From NCBI GenBank assembly GCA_017550105.1, contig JAFYLQ010000008.1, positions 1 to 64,000 of the forward strand: a stretch of DNA of 64,000 bases. The letters are read 5' to 3'. Positions within the stretch are counted from its first letter, which is position 1, and the number at the start of each line of letters is the position of its first letter. The notes beneath the pieces were generated by a model. That model had not been told where the DNA came from. It searched no databases and was given only the letters and a program-made list of their open reading frames with translations. A program made the translations under genes and the position numbers. This DNA is from Clostridia bacterium. Lineage in GTDB: Bacteria; Bacillota; Clostridia; Oscillospirales; Acutalibacteraceae. Below, one piece after another: positions 9,002-16,856 of this stretch.

Positions 9002-10065
9002 TATTTGTCGCCTCCTTCGTTAACTTCTTCAATCTTTGCAAGTACCTCTTCAGGTGAAGGAATCATACCACCGGTACGGTTGCAAAGGTATACGGGTTTC
9101 TTGCATTCTGTTGCAAGCTTAACGTCTTCAATCATCTGACCCATATTCATTTCAACTGAGATAAATGCCTTGCACTTGTCTGCTGCTTCTCTTAACACCT
9201 TTTTGGGGAAGGGCCAGAGAGTAATGGGACGAATCATACCAACCTTAATGCCCTTTGCTCTTGCTTCAACAATAGCGTTTTTAGCAACACGGGCTGTGAT
9301 ACCAAATGATACTACACAGATATCTGCATCATCCATAAGGTATTCTTCATAAAGAACTTCGTTTTCTTCAATTGTTTTGTATCTTGCAAAACGCTCGAAG
9401 TTGGTTTTTTCAAGCTCCTCGGGCTTGAGGTAAAGAGAGTTAACAATATTGTGCTTTCTCTCACCCTTTGTGCCTGTAAGTGCCCAGGGCTTATCGAACG
9501 TATTGGGCTCAGCTTCGGGAAGCTCAACAGGCTCCATCATCTGACCCATTGTACCGTCTGCAAGAATCATTGCAGGCATTCTGTACTTATCAGCAAGGTC
9601 AAATGCGGTGCTTGTAAGAGATGCCATTTCCTGAACTGAAGAAGGTGCAAGAACGATTTTCATAAAGTCGCCGTGGCTACCGCCCTTAACTGCCTGGAAG
9701 TAGTCGGACTGTGAGGGCTGAATACCGCCGAGACCGGGGCCGCCACGCTGAACGTTAACAATAAGTGCGGGAACGTCGCTACCTGCGATGTATGAAATAC
9801 CCTCGCTCTTAAGAGATACTCCGGGACTTGATGATGATGTCATTACACGTTTACCTGTAGCGGCAACACCAAGAACCATATTAATAGCGGCAATTTCACT
9901 TTCTGCCTGAAGGAATACGCCGCCAACCTTGGGCATACGCTTTGCCATATATGCGGCAATTTCTGTCTGAGGAGTAATGGGATAGCCGAAGTAATGCATA
10001 CAACCTGCTCTGATAGCGGCTTCTGCGATAGCTTCATTACCCTTCATTAAAACTTTCTCACCCAT
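9001..10065 (-). CDS. 2-oxoacid:ferredoxin oxidoreductase, alpha subunit (VorB/KorA-like)
   Basis: A 354-residue alpha subunit. Residues 27-36 ([10 protein letters not shown]) carry the substrate-side Thr-Pro element. The [15 protein letters not shown] and [20 protein letters not shown] segments are typical of VorB/KorA. The C-terminal domain (about 250-354) is the transketolase-like domain II. Proteins of this length and motif set are commonly annotated 3-methyl-2-oxobutanoate dehydrogenase subunit VorB. The gene lies 10 bases after the ferredoxin subunit gene and overlaps the beta subunit. Confidence 0.92.
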   Translation of the reverse strand: MGEKVLMKGNEAIAEAAIRAGCMHYFGYPITPQTEIAAYMAKRMPKVGGVFLQAESEIAAINMVLGVAATGKRVMTSSSSPGVSLKSEGISYIAGSDVPALIVNVQRGGPGLGGIQPSQSDYFQAVKGGSHGDFMKIVLAPSSVQEMASLTSTAFDLADKYRMPAMILADGTMGQMMEPVELPEAEPNTFDKPWALTGTKGERKHNIVNSLYLKPEELEKTNFERFARYKTIEENEVLYEEYLMDDADICVVSFGITARVAKNAIVEARAKGIKVGMIRPITLWPFPKKVLREAADKCKAFISVEMNMGQMIEDVKLATECKKPVYLCNRTGGMIPSPEEVLAKIEEVNEGGDK

Positions 10066-10075
10066 TTATTTCACC

Positions 10076-10282
10076 TTACCTTTCAACAGTTATAGCACAG
10101 TCAGGGCACATTGTAGCACAGAAAGCACAGCCTATGCACTTGCTTTCATCAATACAGTGTGCAGGATGATGACCTTTTGCATTGAGTTTAGAAGAGTCTA
10201 ATTCAACAATTTTCTTGGGGCATGCGTTTACACATAAACCGCAACCCTTACATACATTTTCTGCAAATGTAACTTTTGCCAT
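10076..10282 (-). CDS. 2-oxoacid:ferredoxin oxidoreductase, 2[4Fe-4S] ferredoxin subunit
   Basis: A 68-residue dicluster ferredoxin. Cys 11/14/17 plus C21 (CxxCxxCxxxCP) and Cys 49/52/55 plus C59 bind two [4Fe-4S] clusters, and an extra Cys lies at 62. It is the electron-carrying (delta) subunit at the head of the vor/kor gene set. The ribosome binding site is a strong GGAGG. It receives electrons in the oxidative direction or donates them in reductive carboxylation. Confidence 0.92.
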   Translation of the reverse strand: MAKVTFAENVCKGCGLCVNACPKKIVELDSSKLNAKGHHPAHCIDESKCIGCAFCATMCPDCAITVER

Positions 10283-10297
10283 TGTTCTGCCTCCAAT

Positions 10298-10963
10298 TTA
10301 AACAATTTTCTTTTGTAAAGTCAGCGGAAACAGATTATCTACTTTTCCGTTGAGATTATTAACTAAATCTGCTCGTACGGTGGTCATTTTAACAGGAAGC
10401 CCCGTTAAAGCGCTTAACCTTTCGGTTTCTGCCACCGAGCTGAGAACGTCCTCTGCCGTTGTGAGCTCACCTAAATTTGAGTTATTTACTATTGCGGTAA
10501 ATTTCATTTTACACGCCGTTTCAATTTCACCCATTATTTCAACTGCGGACTCAGCATCGGGAGTCAAAGGACGGAATTTATTGAAAACGAATAATAATTC
10601 GTAATCATTTTCATTAAGTATGGCATCGGAATACCTGCCTAAGGCGTAGGCTCCCCTGTCATCGCCACCTATATCCATTATGGCTTTTTCTTCGCGTTTG
10701 TCAAGAAGGGAATAAACTTCCTGCGGTAATGCGGGTAAGTCTACGTTTGAGCTTGCAAACTCGGAAGAAATGAGTTTTATTCCCGCGGCACTCAATTCAT
10801 CAAGAGAGTCGCGTGTGCGGAAATAGGGATTAACAATATCAAGGTCCGCAATTACTACTTCCTCGCCAATTGCTTTAAGATGCAATGCGTAGTTAACTGC
10901 GATATTGGTTTTTCCGCTACCGTAGTGACCTGCAAAAAGGGTCATTCGTTTATATTGCATCAT
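10298..10963 (-). CDS. P-loop ATPase (MinD/CobQ-like) preceding the Vor operon
   Basis: A 221-residue protein with a Walker A motif GHYGSGKT (about 12-19) followed by VVIADLDIVNPYFRTRD, the deviant-Walker/SIMIBI ATPase arrangement (MinD, CooC, CobQ). It lacks transmembrane segments. It starts the minus-strand operon 15 bases before the ferredoxin subunit. CooC-like relatives mature metal centres in redox enzymes, so a role in assembling or activating the Fe-S oxidoreductase is possible, but this is inference only. Exact function unknown. Confidence 0.75.
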   Translation of the reverse strand: MMQYKRMTLFAGHYGSGKTNIAVNYALHLKAIGEEVVIADLDIVNPYFRTRDSLDELSAAGIKLISSEFASSNVDLPALPQEVYSLLDKREEKAIMDIGGDDRGAYALGRYSDAILNENDYELLFVFNKFRPLTPDAESAVEIMGEIETACKMKFTAIVNNSNLGELTTAEDVLSSVAETERLSALTGLPVKMTTVRADLVNNLNGKVDNLFPLTLQKKIV

Positions 10964-10977
10964 AGCACCAACTTTCT

Positions 10978-11090
10978 TAATTAGGAATGAGGAATGAGAA
11001 ATTAGGAATTAAGGGGCTGACGCCGATTATAATTCGTAATTCATAATGCGTAATTCGTAATTATCTGGGCAAAGCCGATTGTAATATTCA
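10978..11090. repeat. Dispersed intergenic repeat with inverted AATT-rich arms
   Basis: The left arm (11-kb side, about 10979-11010) is built of AATTAGGAAT/GAGGAATGAG units. The right arm (11031-11062) of AATTCGTAAT units is roughly its reverse complement. Two copies of a GGGGC..(A/C)GCCGATT(A/G)TAAT core lie at 11013-11032 and 11067-11085. The same core recurs at 51218-51239 and, inverted, at 52131-52150. It resembles a small non-coding dispersed element. No terminator or T-box is seen here, so read-through from the Val T-box transcript into the Vor operon is possible. Confidence 0.6.
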
Positions 11091-11112
11091 ATAAGCGAAA
11101 TTTCTCAATTTA

Positions 11113-13401
11113 TCAAAGCTTATTTCTCTGTATTTTACCACTGGTAGTTTTAGGAAGCTCGTCTTTAAATACAACAATACGGGGATATTTGTAGGGAGCG
11201 GTACGCTCTTTAACGTATTGCTGGATTTCCTTCTTAAGCTCGTCTGTACCCTCGGTACCCTTAACAAGGACGATGCTTGCCTTAACTACCTGTCCTCTTA
11301 CCTCATCGGGTGCGGCAGAAACGCCACATTCAAGAACGTAGGGAAGCTCCATAATAACGCTTTCGATTTCGAAGGGTCCGATACGGTAGCCAGATGACTT
11401 GATAACGTCATCAACTCGGCCAACGTACCAATAGAAGCCGTCCTCGTCCATCCATGCAACGTCGCCTGTGTGATAGTAACCGTCGTGCCAAACCTCCTCG
11501 GTCTTAGCCTCGTCTTTATAGTAGCCTGTAAACAAGCCACAGGGTGCACCGTCCGAAACCTTAACAACGATTTCGCCGTTTTCACCCGCTTTAACGGGGT
11601 TACCGTCACTATCAAGAAGACATACGTCGTATATGGGAGCAGGTTTACCCATTGAACCGATTTTATGGGGTGCACCTGTCATATTACCGATAATCATTGT
11701 GCTTTCAGTCTGACCGAAGCCCTCAAGAATCTGAAGACCCGTTGCCTTTTCAAACTGTCGGTAAACCTCGGGATTAAGAGCCTCACCTGCAGTTGTCATA
11801 TGCTTAACAGAGCTGAAATCGTATTTTTCAATATCCTGCTTAATCATCATTCTGAGCATTGTGGGAGGTGCACAGAAGGTGGTTATCTTATGCTTAGCAA
11901 ACATCGGGAGAATGTCTGCGGCATCAAAGCGGTCAAAGTCATAAACGAAAAGACCTGCTTCGCAAAGCCACTGACCGTAAAGCTTACCCCACATTGCCTT
12001 TGCCCAACCTGTGTCGGATATTGTGAAGTGAAGCCCGTCGGGATCAACGTTGTGCCAGTATTTAGCAGTGTGGAAATGACCGAGAGCATACTTATAATTA
12101 TGTACTGCGATTTTGGGATAACCCGTTGTACCCGATGTAAAGAACATGAGCATAAGGTCATCGCCACCGGGAGCATCTGCAGTACGCTCGTAATGTGTAC
12201 TGAAGAGCTTACTCTCCTCGTCATAATTACGCCAACCCTCACGCTCCTCGCCTACTGCGATTTTAATTGTTAACGAGGGGCTTTTCTGAGCGGCAAGGTC
12301 AACCTGATTTGCAACGTCGCCGTCGGTGGTACAAAGAATTGCTTTTACACCTGCGGCGTTGAAGCGGTACTCAAGGTCGTGTTCAAGAAGCTGATTGGGT
12401 GCGGGAATACCGATGGCACCCAATTTATTAAGACCGAGCATTGCAAACCAATACTGATAGTGACGCTTGAGAATAAGCATAACTCTGTCGCCCTTTTTGA
12501 TGCCGAGGGATTTGAAGTAGTTAGCCGCCTGATTGGAGGCTCTTTTCATATCCTTGAAGGTAAAGCGACGCTCTGTTTTATCACGGGAAATATGGAGCAT
12601 TGCAAGCTTGTCTGGCTCCTTGTCTGCAAGAGCATCAATAAGGTCGAATGCAAAGTTGAAATTTTCTGTATTTTTAAATTCAATTGAAGTGGGAGTTCCG
12701 TTCTCATCCTCTTCAACGTCAATGAATTTCTGATAGATACGCTCTTTGGTATCCTTGTGTGTTTTGTTGGTATCACGAAGTGTCTGAGCGTGAGCAAGCT
12801 CGGGAATGGGCTCACCCGTGGGGTTAAGAACAATTGCATAGAAGGTACAGTCGCTACCGTCAACCGCAATCATACCGTGGGGTGTTGAGCTATCGTAGTA
12901 AATGCTGTCACCCGCACTTAAAACCTCGTAGTGTTCGCCAACCTGAACCTTTAATTTACCTTCAATAACAATGTCAAGCTCCTGACCTGCGTGGGTTGTA
13001 AGCTCGATATCCTGATGTTGTTTGGTTTCATCATAAACACTGTGAACAAAAAGAGGCTCAGCAATTCTGTTTTTGAAAGCAGAAGCAAGGTTGAAGTAGG
13101 TCATACCGTGGGCTTTTTCAATTTTCTGACCCTTACCTGCTTTGGTATAAACGTAGTTTGAAAGCTTGGGGCTATGACCCTCAATAATGCTTGTAACGTC
13201 CACGTTGAATGCAAGTGCACAACGGTAAATAAAGGCGAAGTTAAGGTCCCTTTCACCGTTTTCACAAGCAAGGTATTCACTTTCGCTAACGTCGGTTTTA
13301 ATTGCCATTTCGGCAACACATAGGTTTTCGATTTCACGAAGCTCCTTGATACGTGCTGCCATTTCCTTGATTTTAAAATCAAGTCCGGTAATTTTTTCCA
13401 T
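11113..13401 (-). CDS. XRE HTH-cupin-acyl-CoA synthetase fusion (Val T-box controlled)
   Basis: A 762-residue three-part protein. Residues about 10-75 are an XRE/Cro helix-turn-helix (IKTDVSESEYLACENGERD). Residues about 130-200 are a cupin with HAGQE (H137, E141) and TPHG (H175). Residues about 235-762 are an AMP-forming (ANL) acyl-CoA synthetase with TSGTTGYPK (423-431), GFGQTES (562-568), YHTGD (644-648), GRVDDVIKSSGYRIGP (662-677) and the C-terminal catalytic Lys K756 in SGK. The synthetase resembles medium-/short-chain acyl-CoA synthetases, which activate a carboxylic acid with ATP and CoA. It has an AGGAGG ribosome binding site and sits behind a T-box whose specifier reads GUA (Val). 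Inferred substrate: isobutyrate, precursor of the Val oxoacid. The N-terminus may sense a ligand or bind DNA. Confidence 0.85.
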   Translation of the reverse strand: MEKITGLDFKIKEMAARIKELREIENLCVAEMAIKTDVSESEYLACENGERDLNFAFIYRCALAFNVDVTSIIEGHSPKLSNYVYTKAGKGQKIEKAHGMTYFNLASAFKNRIAEPLFVHSVYDETKQHQDIELTTHAGQELDIVIEGKLKVQVGEHYEVLSAGDSIYYDSSTPHGMIAVDGSDCTFYAIVLNPTGEPIPELAHAQTLRDTNKTHKDTKERIYQKFIDVEEDENGTPTSIEFKNTENFNFAFDLIDALADKEPDKLAMLHISRDKTERRFTFKDMKRASNQAANYFKSLGIKKGDRVMLILKRHYQYWFAMLGLNKLGAIGIPAPNQLLEHDLEYRFNAAGVKAILCTTDGDVANQVDLAAQKSPSLTIKIAVGEEREGWRNYDEESKLFSTHYERTADAPGGDDLMLMFFTSGTTGYPKIAVHNYKYALGHFHTAKYWHNVDPDGLHFTISDTGWAKAMWGKLYGQWLCEAGLFVYDFDRFDAADILPMFAKHKITTFCAPPTMLRMMIKQDIEKYDFSSVKHMTTAGEALNPEVYRQFEKATGLQILEGFGQTESTMIIGNMTGAPHKIGSMGKPAPIYDVCLLDSDGNPVKAGENGEIVVKVSDGAPCGLFTGYYKDEAKTEEVWHDGYYHTGDVAWMDEDGFYWYVGRVDDVIKSSGYRIGPFEIESVIMELPYVLECGVSAAPDEVRGQVVKASIVLVKGTEGTDELKKEIQQYVKERTAPYKYPRIVVFKDELPKTTSGKIQRNKL

Positions 13402-13430
13402 AAGTTATCCTCCTGTAATTCGGCGGGACG

Positions 13431-13722
13431 AAAAAACAAGAACTCGTCCCAAAGATAATCTTTGAGACGAGTAAAAACACAAATTTATACCCGCGGTACC
13501 ACTCAAATTGCAGTTAAAAAACTGCCACTCTCAGGGTCAGACAACCCCTATGCATTTACGCAGCAATCACGGAGAGGTTCTACTGAGCATAAACGCCGTT
13601 CTTCCTCCCGGCTCAGAAACTACAAACATCGGAAACCCAACCTGTGACTTGCACCAACCGTCACTTCTCTGTAAGGTGAATTTGCCACGCCCTTTTCTTC
13701 AACGCCTTTAATATTCAAATTT
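13431..13722 (-). ncRNA. T-box leader, specifier GUA (valine)
   Basis: A tRNA-sensing antitermination leader on the minus strand. The T-box core GAGTGGTACCGCGG lies at 13491-13504. The stem I apical part reads AGAGAAGTGACGGTTGGTGCAAGTCAC. The specifier codon GTA is at 13621-13623, directly followed by GTTTCTGAGC. The same 10-base offset to GAGC gives the specifiers in the two neighbouring leaders. The terminator stem CTCGTCTCAAAGA/TCTTTGGGACGAG (13443-13471) is followed by a T-run (13431-13437). Uncharged tRNA-Val should favour the antiterminator and expression of the downstream fusion gene. Confidence 0.9.
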
Positions 13723-13727
13723 CCTCA

Positions 13728-13756
13728 AAGATACCACATCTGCTCCCGTTTGTCAA
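13728..13756 (-). promoter_or_regulatory. Promoter of the Val T-box transcript
   Basis: Minus strand: TTGACA (13751-13756), a 17-base spacer, then TATCTT (13728-13733). The leader would start near 13722. The other two T-box leaders have the same TTGACA-17 layout. Confidence 0.75.
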
Positions 13757-13774
13757 GAGCAGATGCATATTAAG

Positions 13775-13797
13775 TTTTAAAAAATCCGTCGGATTAC
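13775..13797 (-). terminator. Weak terminator after the Ile-linked fusion gene
   Basis: Minus strand: short stem AATCC/GGATT with a 3-base loop followed by six T. It overlaps the stop codon of the upstream gene. The stem is only 5 bp, so termination is probably partial. Confidence 0.4.
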
Positions 13798-16067
13798 AGT
13801 TTATTTCTGATGATCTTTCCGCTGATTGTTTTTGGAAGCTCATCTCTGAAAACAACTATACGGGGGTATTTGTAAGGAGCAGTATTTTTCTTTACGTAAT
13901 CCTGAATTTCCTTTTTCAGTTCTTCGGTACCCTCAGTACCCTTTGTAAGAACAATACTTGCCTTAACCACCTGTCCTCTTACCTCGTCGGGTGCGGCAGA
14001 AACGCCACATTCGAGAACGTAGGGAAGCTCCATAATAACGTTTTCGATTTCGAAGGGTCCGATACGGTAGCCGGATGATTTAATAACATCATCCACACGA
14101 CCGACGTACCACAAGTAACCGTCTTCGTCACGCCAAGCAGTATCACCTGTGTGATAAAATCCATCATGATATACTTCTTTGGTGGCTTCCTCATTATTGT
14201 AATACCCAAGGAAAAGTCCGCAGGGAACATTACTATCAGTATGAACTACAATTTCACCCGTTTCACCGTCTGCCACAGGATGACCGTCGGGGTCAACCAC
14301 ATCGATATCGTAAAGGGGTGTGGGTTTACCCATAGCACCGATTTTGATGGGTGTACCGTTAAGATTTGCAATAGAAAGGGTTGTTTCAGTCTGACCGAAG
14401 CCCTCGTGAACACGAAGTCCCGTTGCTTTTTCAAACTGCTTGAAAACCTCGGGGTTAAGAGCCTCACCGGCTGTTGTTGCGTGTTTGATGGATGAAAGAT
14501 CGTACTGTGAAATATCCTGTTTAATAAGCATTCTGTACATTGTGGGAGGTGCACAGAAGGTAGTTATATTATACTTTGCAAACATGGGAAGAATCTTTGA
14601 TGCATCAAAACGATCAAAGTCATATACGAAAACTGCACCCTCGCAAAGCCACTGACCGTAAAGCTTACCCCAGAGTGCTTTACCCCAACCGGTTTCGGAA
14701 ATGGTAAAGTGGATACCGTCACGCTCAACACAATGCCAATATTTGGCGGTGATAAAGTGACCCAAGGGATATTTATGAGAGTGAGTAGCGATTTTGGGAT
14801 ACCCTGTTGTGCCAGAGGTGAAAAGCATAATCATGGGGTCATCGCCACAAGCGGTATTTTCATCACGGACAAAACGACGGCTGAAAAGACCGTACTCCGC
14901 ATCAAAATTATGCCAACCGTCTTTTGCACCGTTGGCAACGATTTTAATTTTAAGTGTAGGGCTGTTCAACTGAGCCTCGTCGATGTAATCGGTGGCTTTG
15001 CCGTCCGCAGTTGCAACGACCGCTGAAACACCCGCGGAATTAAATCGATACTCGTAATCGTGAACTACAAGCTGGTTTGTTGCGGGAATTGCAACAGCGC
15101 CAAGCTTATGAAGACCGAGAATAGCAATCCAGAACTGATAATTTCTTTTAAGAACAAGAAGAACTCTGTCACCCTTTTTGATACCGAGAGATTTAAAGTA
15201 GTTTGCCGCCTGTGAGGAAGCCTCCTTAATATCCTTAAAGGTAAATCTTCTTTCGGTCATATCCTCTGCAATGTGAAGCATTGCAAGCTTTTCGGGATAT
15301 TTTCTGCCGATTTCATCCACAATATCAAATGCGAAGTTGAATTTGTTTTCGTCGTGGAATTTAATACTGTCGCAAACACCGTTTTCATCAACGGTTGTTG
15401 TGATGAATTTATCAACAATAAGCTTTTCCTCAACGGGTGCTCTGCCGACATTAACGGAGCTCATATGCTCGTCGGCAATAGTCTCATTCTCTGCCATAAC
15501 CATAGCAAGGAAGGTGCAGTCCTCACCATCAACGGCAATCATACCGTGAGGTGTTGAACTTTTATAATAGATACTGTCACCCTCGTGAAGAACCTCTATA
15601 TTGTCACCAATCTGCACCTTAAGAGTACCCTTTATAACAAGGTCAAACTCCTGACCCGAGTGTGTTGTAACCTCAATGGGCTTTGACTGAAGCTCACTTG
15701 AATATTCATACTTAACCCAATAGGGATTGGCAAGCTTCTTTTTGAACTTAGGAGCAATATTCTGAATAAGAATACCCTCTTCATTGGCGGTGGTAACACC
15801 CTCGCCGCAACGGGTTACGTTGTATGAGGAAAGCTTTGCACTCTGTCCTTCAAGCAAATCTGTAATTTCAACACCGAATGCAAGTGCACATTTGTGAATG
15901 AACGTAAAAGGCATATCCTCCTTGCCTTCTACAAAAGAGGTGTATTCATCAAGAGTAACCTCTGTTTTTTGTGCCATTTCTTCAGCAGTAAAGCCGTAAA
16001 TATCGCGAAGCTCCGTAATACGCTTTGCTACCTCTGCCAATTTGTTTGCTGTTGAATTGTCGACCAT
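13794..16067 (-). CDS. XRE HTH-cupin-acyl-CoA synthetase fusion (Ile T-box controlled)
   Basis: A 757-residue paralogue of the fusion at 11113-13401 with the same order of domains. HTH at about 12-75, cupin at about 130-200 (H136, E140 in HSGQE; H174 in TPHG), ANL synthetase at about 230-757 with TSGTTGYPK, GFGQTE, YHTGD, VDDVIKSSGYRIGP and the catalytic Lys K751 in SGK. The synthetase halves of the two proteins are visibly more alike than the HTH/cupin halves. It has its own promoter and T-box, whose specifier aligns to AUC (Ile). Inferred role: activation of 2-methylbutyrate for reductive carboxylation to the isoleucine oxoacid. Substrate not proven; aryl or other short-chain acids are alternatives. 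Confidence 0.85.
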   Translation of the reverse strand: MVDNSTANKLAEVAKRITELRDIYGFTAEEMAQKTEVTLDEYTSFVEGKEDMPFTFIHKCALAFGVEITDLLEGQSAKLSSYNVTRCGEGVTTANEEGILIQNIAPKFKKKLANPYWVKYEYSSELQSKPIEVTTHSGQEFDLVIKGTLKVQIGDNIEVLHEGDSIYYKSSTPHGMIAVDGEDCTFLAMVMAENETIADEHMSSVNVGRAPVEEKLIVDKFITTTVDENGVCDSIKFHDENKFNFAFDIVDEIGRKYPEKLAMLHIAEDMTERRFTFKDIKEASSQAANYFKSLGIKKGDRVLLVLKRNYQFWIAILGLHKLGAVAIPATNQLVVHDYEYRFNSAGVSAVVATADGKATDYIDEAQLNSPTLKIKIVANGAKDGWHNFDAEYGLFSRRFVRDENTACGDDPMIMLFTSGTTGYPKIATHSHKYPLGHFITAKYWHCVERDGIHFTISETGWGKALWGKLYGQWLCEGAVFVYDFDRFDASKILPMFAKYNITTFCAPPTMYRMLIKQDISQYDLSSIKHATTAGEALNPEVFKQFEKATGLRVHEGFGQTETTLSIANLNGTPIKIGAMGKPTPLYDIDVVDPDGHPVADGETGEIVVHTDSNVPCGLFLGYYNNEEATKEVYHDGFYHTGDTAWRDEDGYLWYVGRVDDVIKSSGYRIGPFEIENVIMELPYVLECGVSAAPDEVRGQVVKASIVLTKGTEGTEELKKEIQDYVKKNTAPYKYPRIVVFRDELPKTISGKIIRNKL

Positions 16068-16112
16068 AACTTTTCATCCTTTCATAAAAAAGAAATAATC
16101 AAAAATGCACAA

Positions 16113-16404
16113 ATAAAAAAGCCCCAAAGTAAAGCCCTAAACTTTACTTTGAGACGAATAAACTATATCCGCGGTACCACTCAAATTGCAATATAAATTG
16201 CCACCTTAAGGAGTCCAACAACTCCGTTGCACTAACGCAGCATTCTCGGAAGGTGCCTACTAAAAAAATCGTTCGGGCCTTCGGCTCGGAAGGGATGGGT
16301 CAATGAAAAGAACAAGTTGTCGGCTCACAGCAACCGCCGACTCTCTGAAAACTGTTGATTTCGACCGTCTTCGTCACAGCTTTTATTTGTGATATTTTCA
16401 ATTT
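16113..16404 (-). ncRNA. T-box leader, specifier AUC (isoleucine)
   Basis: Minus strand. The T-box core GAGTGGTACCGCGG lies at 16169-16182. The apical element reads AGAGAGTCGGCGGTTGCTGTGAGCC. The specifier ATC at 16294-16296 is followed by CCTTCCGAGC, the same 10-base offset used for the Val and Leu leaders. The base after the specifier is C rather than the usual purine, so this assignment is the least certain of the three. The terminator stem GTCTCAAAGTAAAG/CTTTACTTTGGGGC (16121-16155) is followed by a T-run at 16115-16120. Confidence 0.85.
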
Positions 16405-16410
16405 GCAAGA

Positions 16411-16439
16411 ATGTTATCACATCACCATTTAATTGTCAA
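16411..16439 (-). promoter_or_regulatory. Promoter of the Ile T-box transcript
   Basis: Minus strand: TTGACA (16434-16439), a 17-base spacer, TAACAT (16411-16416). It is divergent from the Leu T-box promoter, with about 50 bases between the two -35 boxes. Confidence 0.75.
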
Positions 16440-16490
16440 TACCTTTTTCAATATTTTTATATATGTATATGAAAAATTTAAAAATAAATG

Positions 16491-16519
16491 TTGACAAACG
16501 GATAATTTGATGATATCAT
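16491..16519 (+). promoter_or_regulatory. Promoter of the Leu T-box transcript
   Basis: TTGACA (16491-16496), a 17-base spacer, TATCAT (16514-16519). The T-box leader begins just downstream. Confidence 0.75.
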
Positions 16520-16525
16520 TGCTCA

Positions 16526-16806
16526 CATATTCATAAATGCGATGAAGGAATTACGTGTTTTTGACAAAGCACTACAGAGAGTTGGCGGTTGCTGTGAGCC
16601 AATGTGTTTCAAAACCTCGGTCTCGTTCCGGAGCAGAGCTTCCTAACCCCTTACGGTGCATAAGAAGCTACGGCGGCCCCGTTACCATGGCTACAGGCTT
16701 TATAGAGCCTTAATGAGTGACTGCTTGTGCAGTAACCGGGGTGGTACCGCGGATTTTATGAAATTCGTCCCTGAGGTCAAAGATAGTTTTGACCTCAGGT
16801 TTTTTA
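16526..16806 (+). ncRNA. T-box leader, specifier CUC (leucine)
   Basis: The T-box core GGGGTGGTACCGCGG lies at 16738-16752. The stem I apical element is AGAGAGTTGGCGGTTGCTGTGAGCC (from about 16576). The specifier CTC at 16622-16624 is followed by a purine and the sequence GTTCCGGAGC. CUC is the usual leucine specifier in T-boxes. The terminator stem CCTGAGGTCAAA/TTTTGACCTCAGG (16770-16799) is followed by TTTTTTATT. It controls the two-gene operon at 16857-20706. An open frame runs through it from 16656, but the RNA elements and the ribosome binding site show that translation starts at 16857. Confidence 0.92.
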
Positions 16807-16856
16807 TTGCTTTTAATATTACATTAAACTTATATTGCAACGAAAGGATGAGTAAC

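Noticed and set aside
11298..12687. Long open frames on the opposite strand of the synthetase genes
   Set aside because: They mirror the coding frame of strongly conserved genes, have low-complexity Ser/Leu/Val-rich translations and no ribosome binding sites.
16656..16856. N-terminal extension of the LeuA-like reading frame
   Set aside because: The stretch lies within the Leu T-box (specifier arm, T-box core and terminator), lacks a ribosome binding site and has no homology. Translation starts at 16857 behind GAAAGG.
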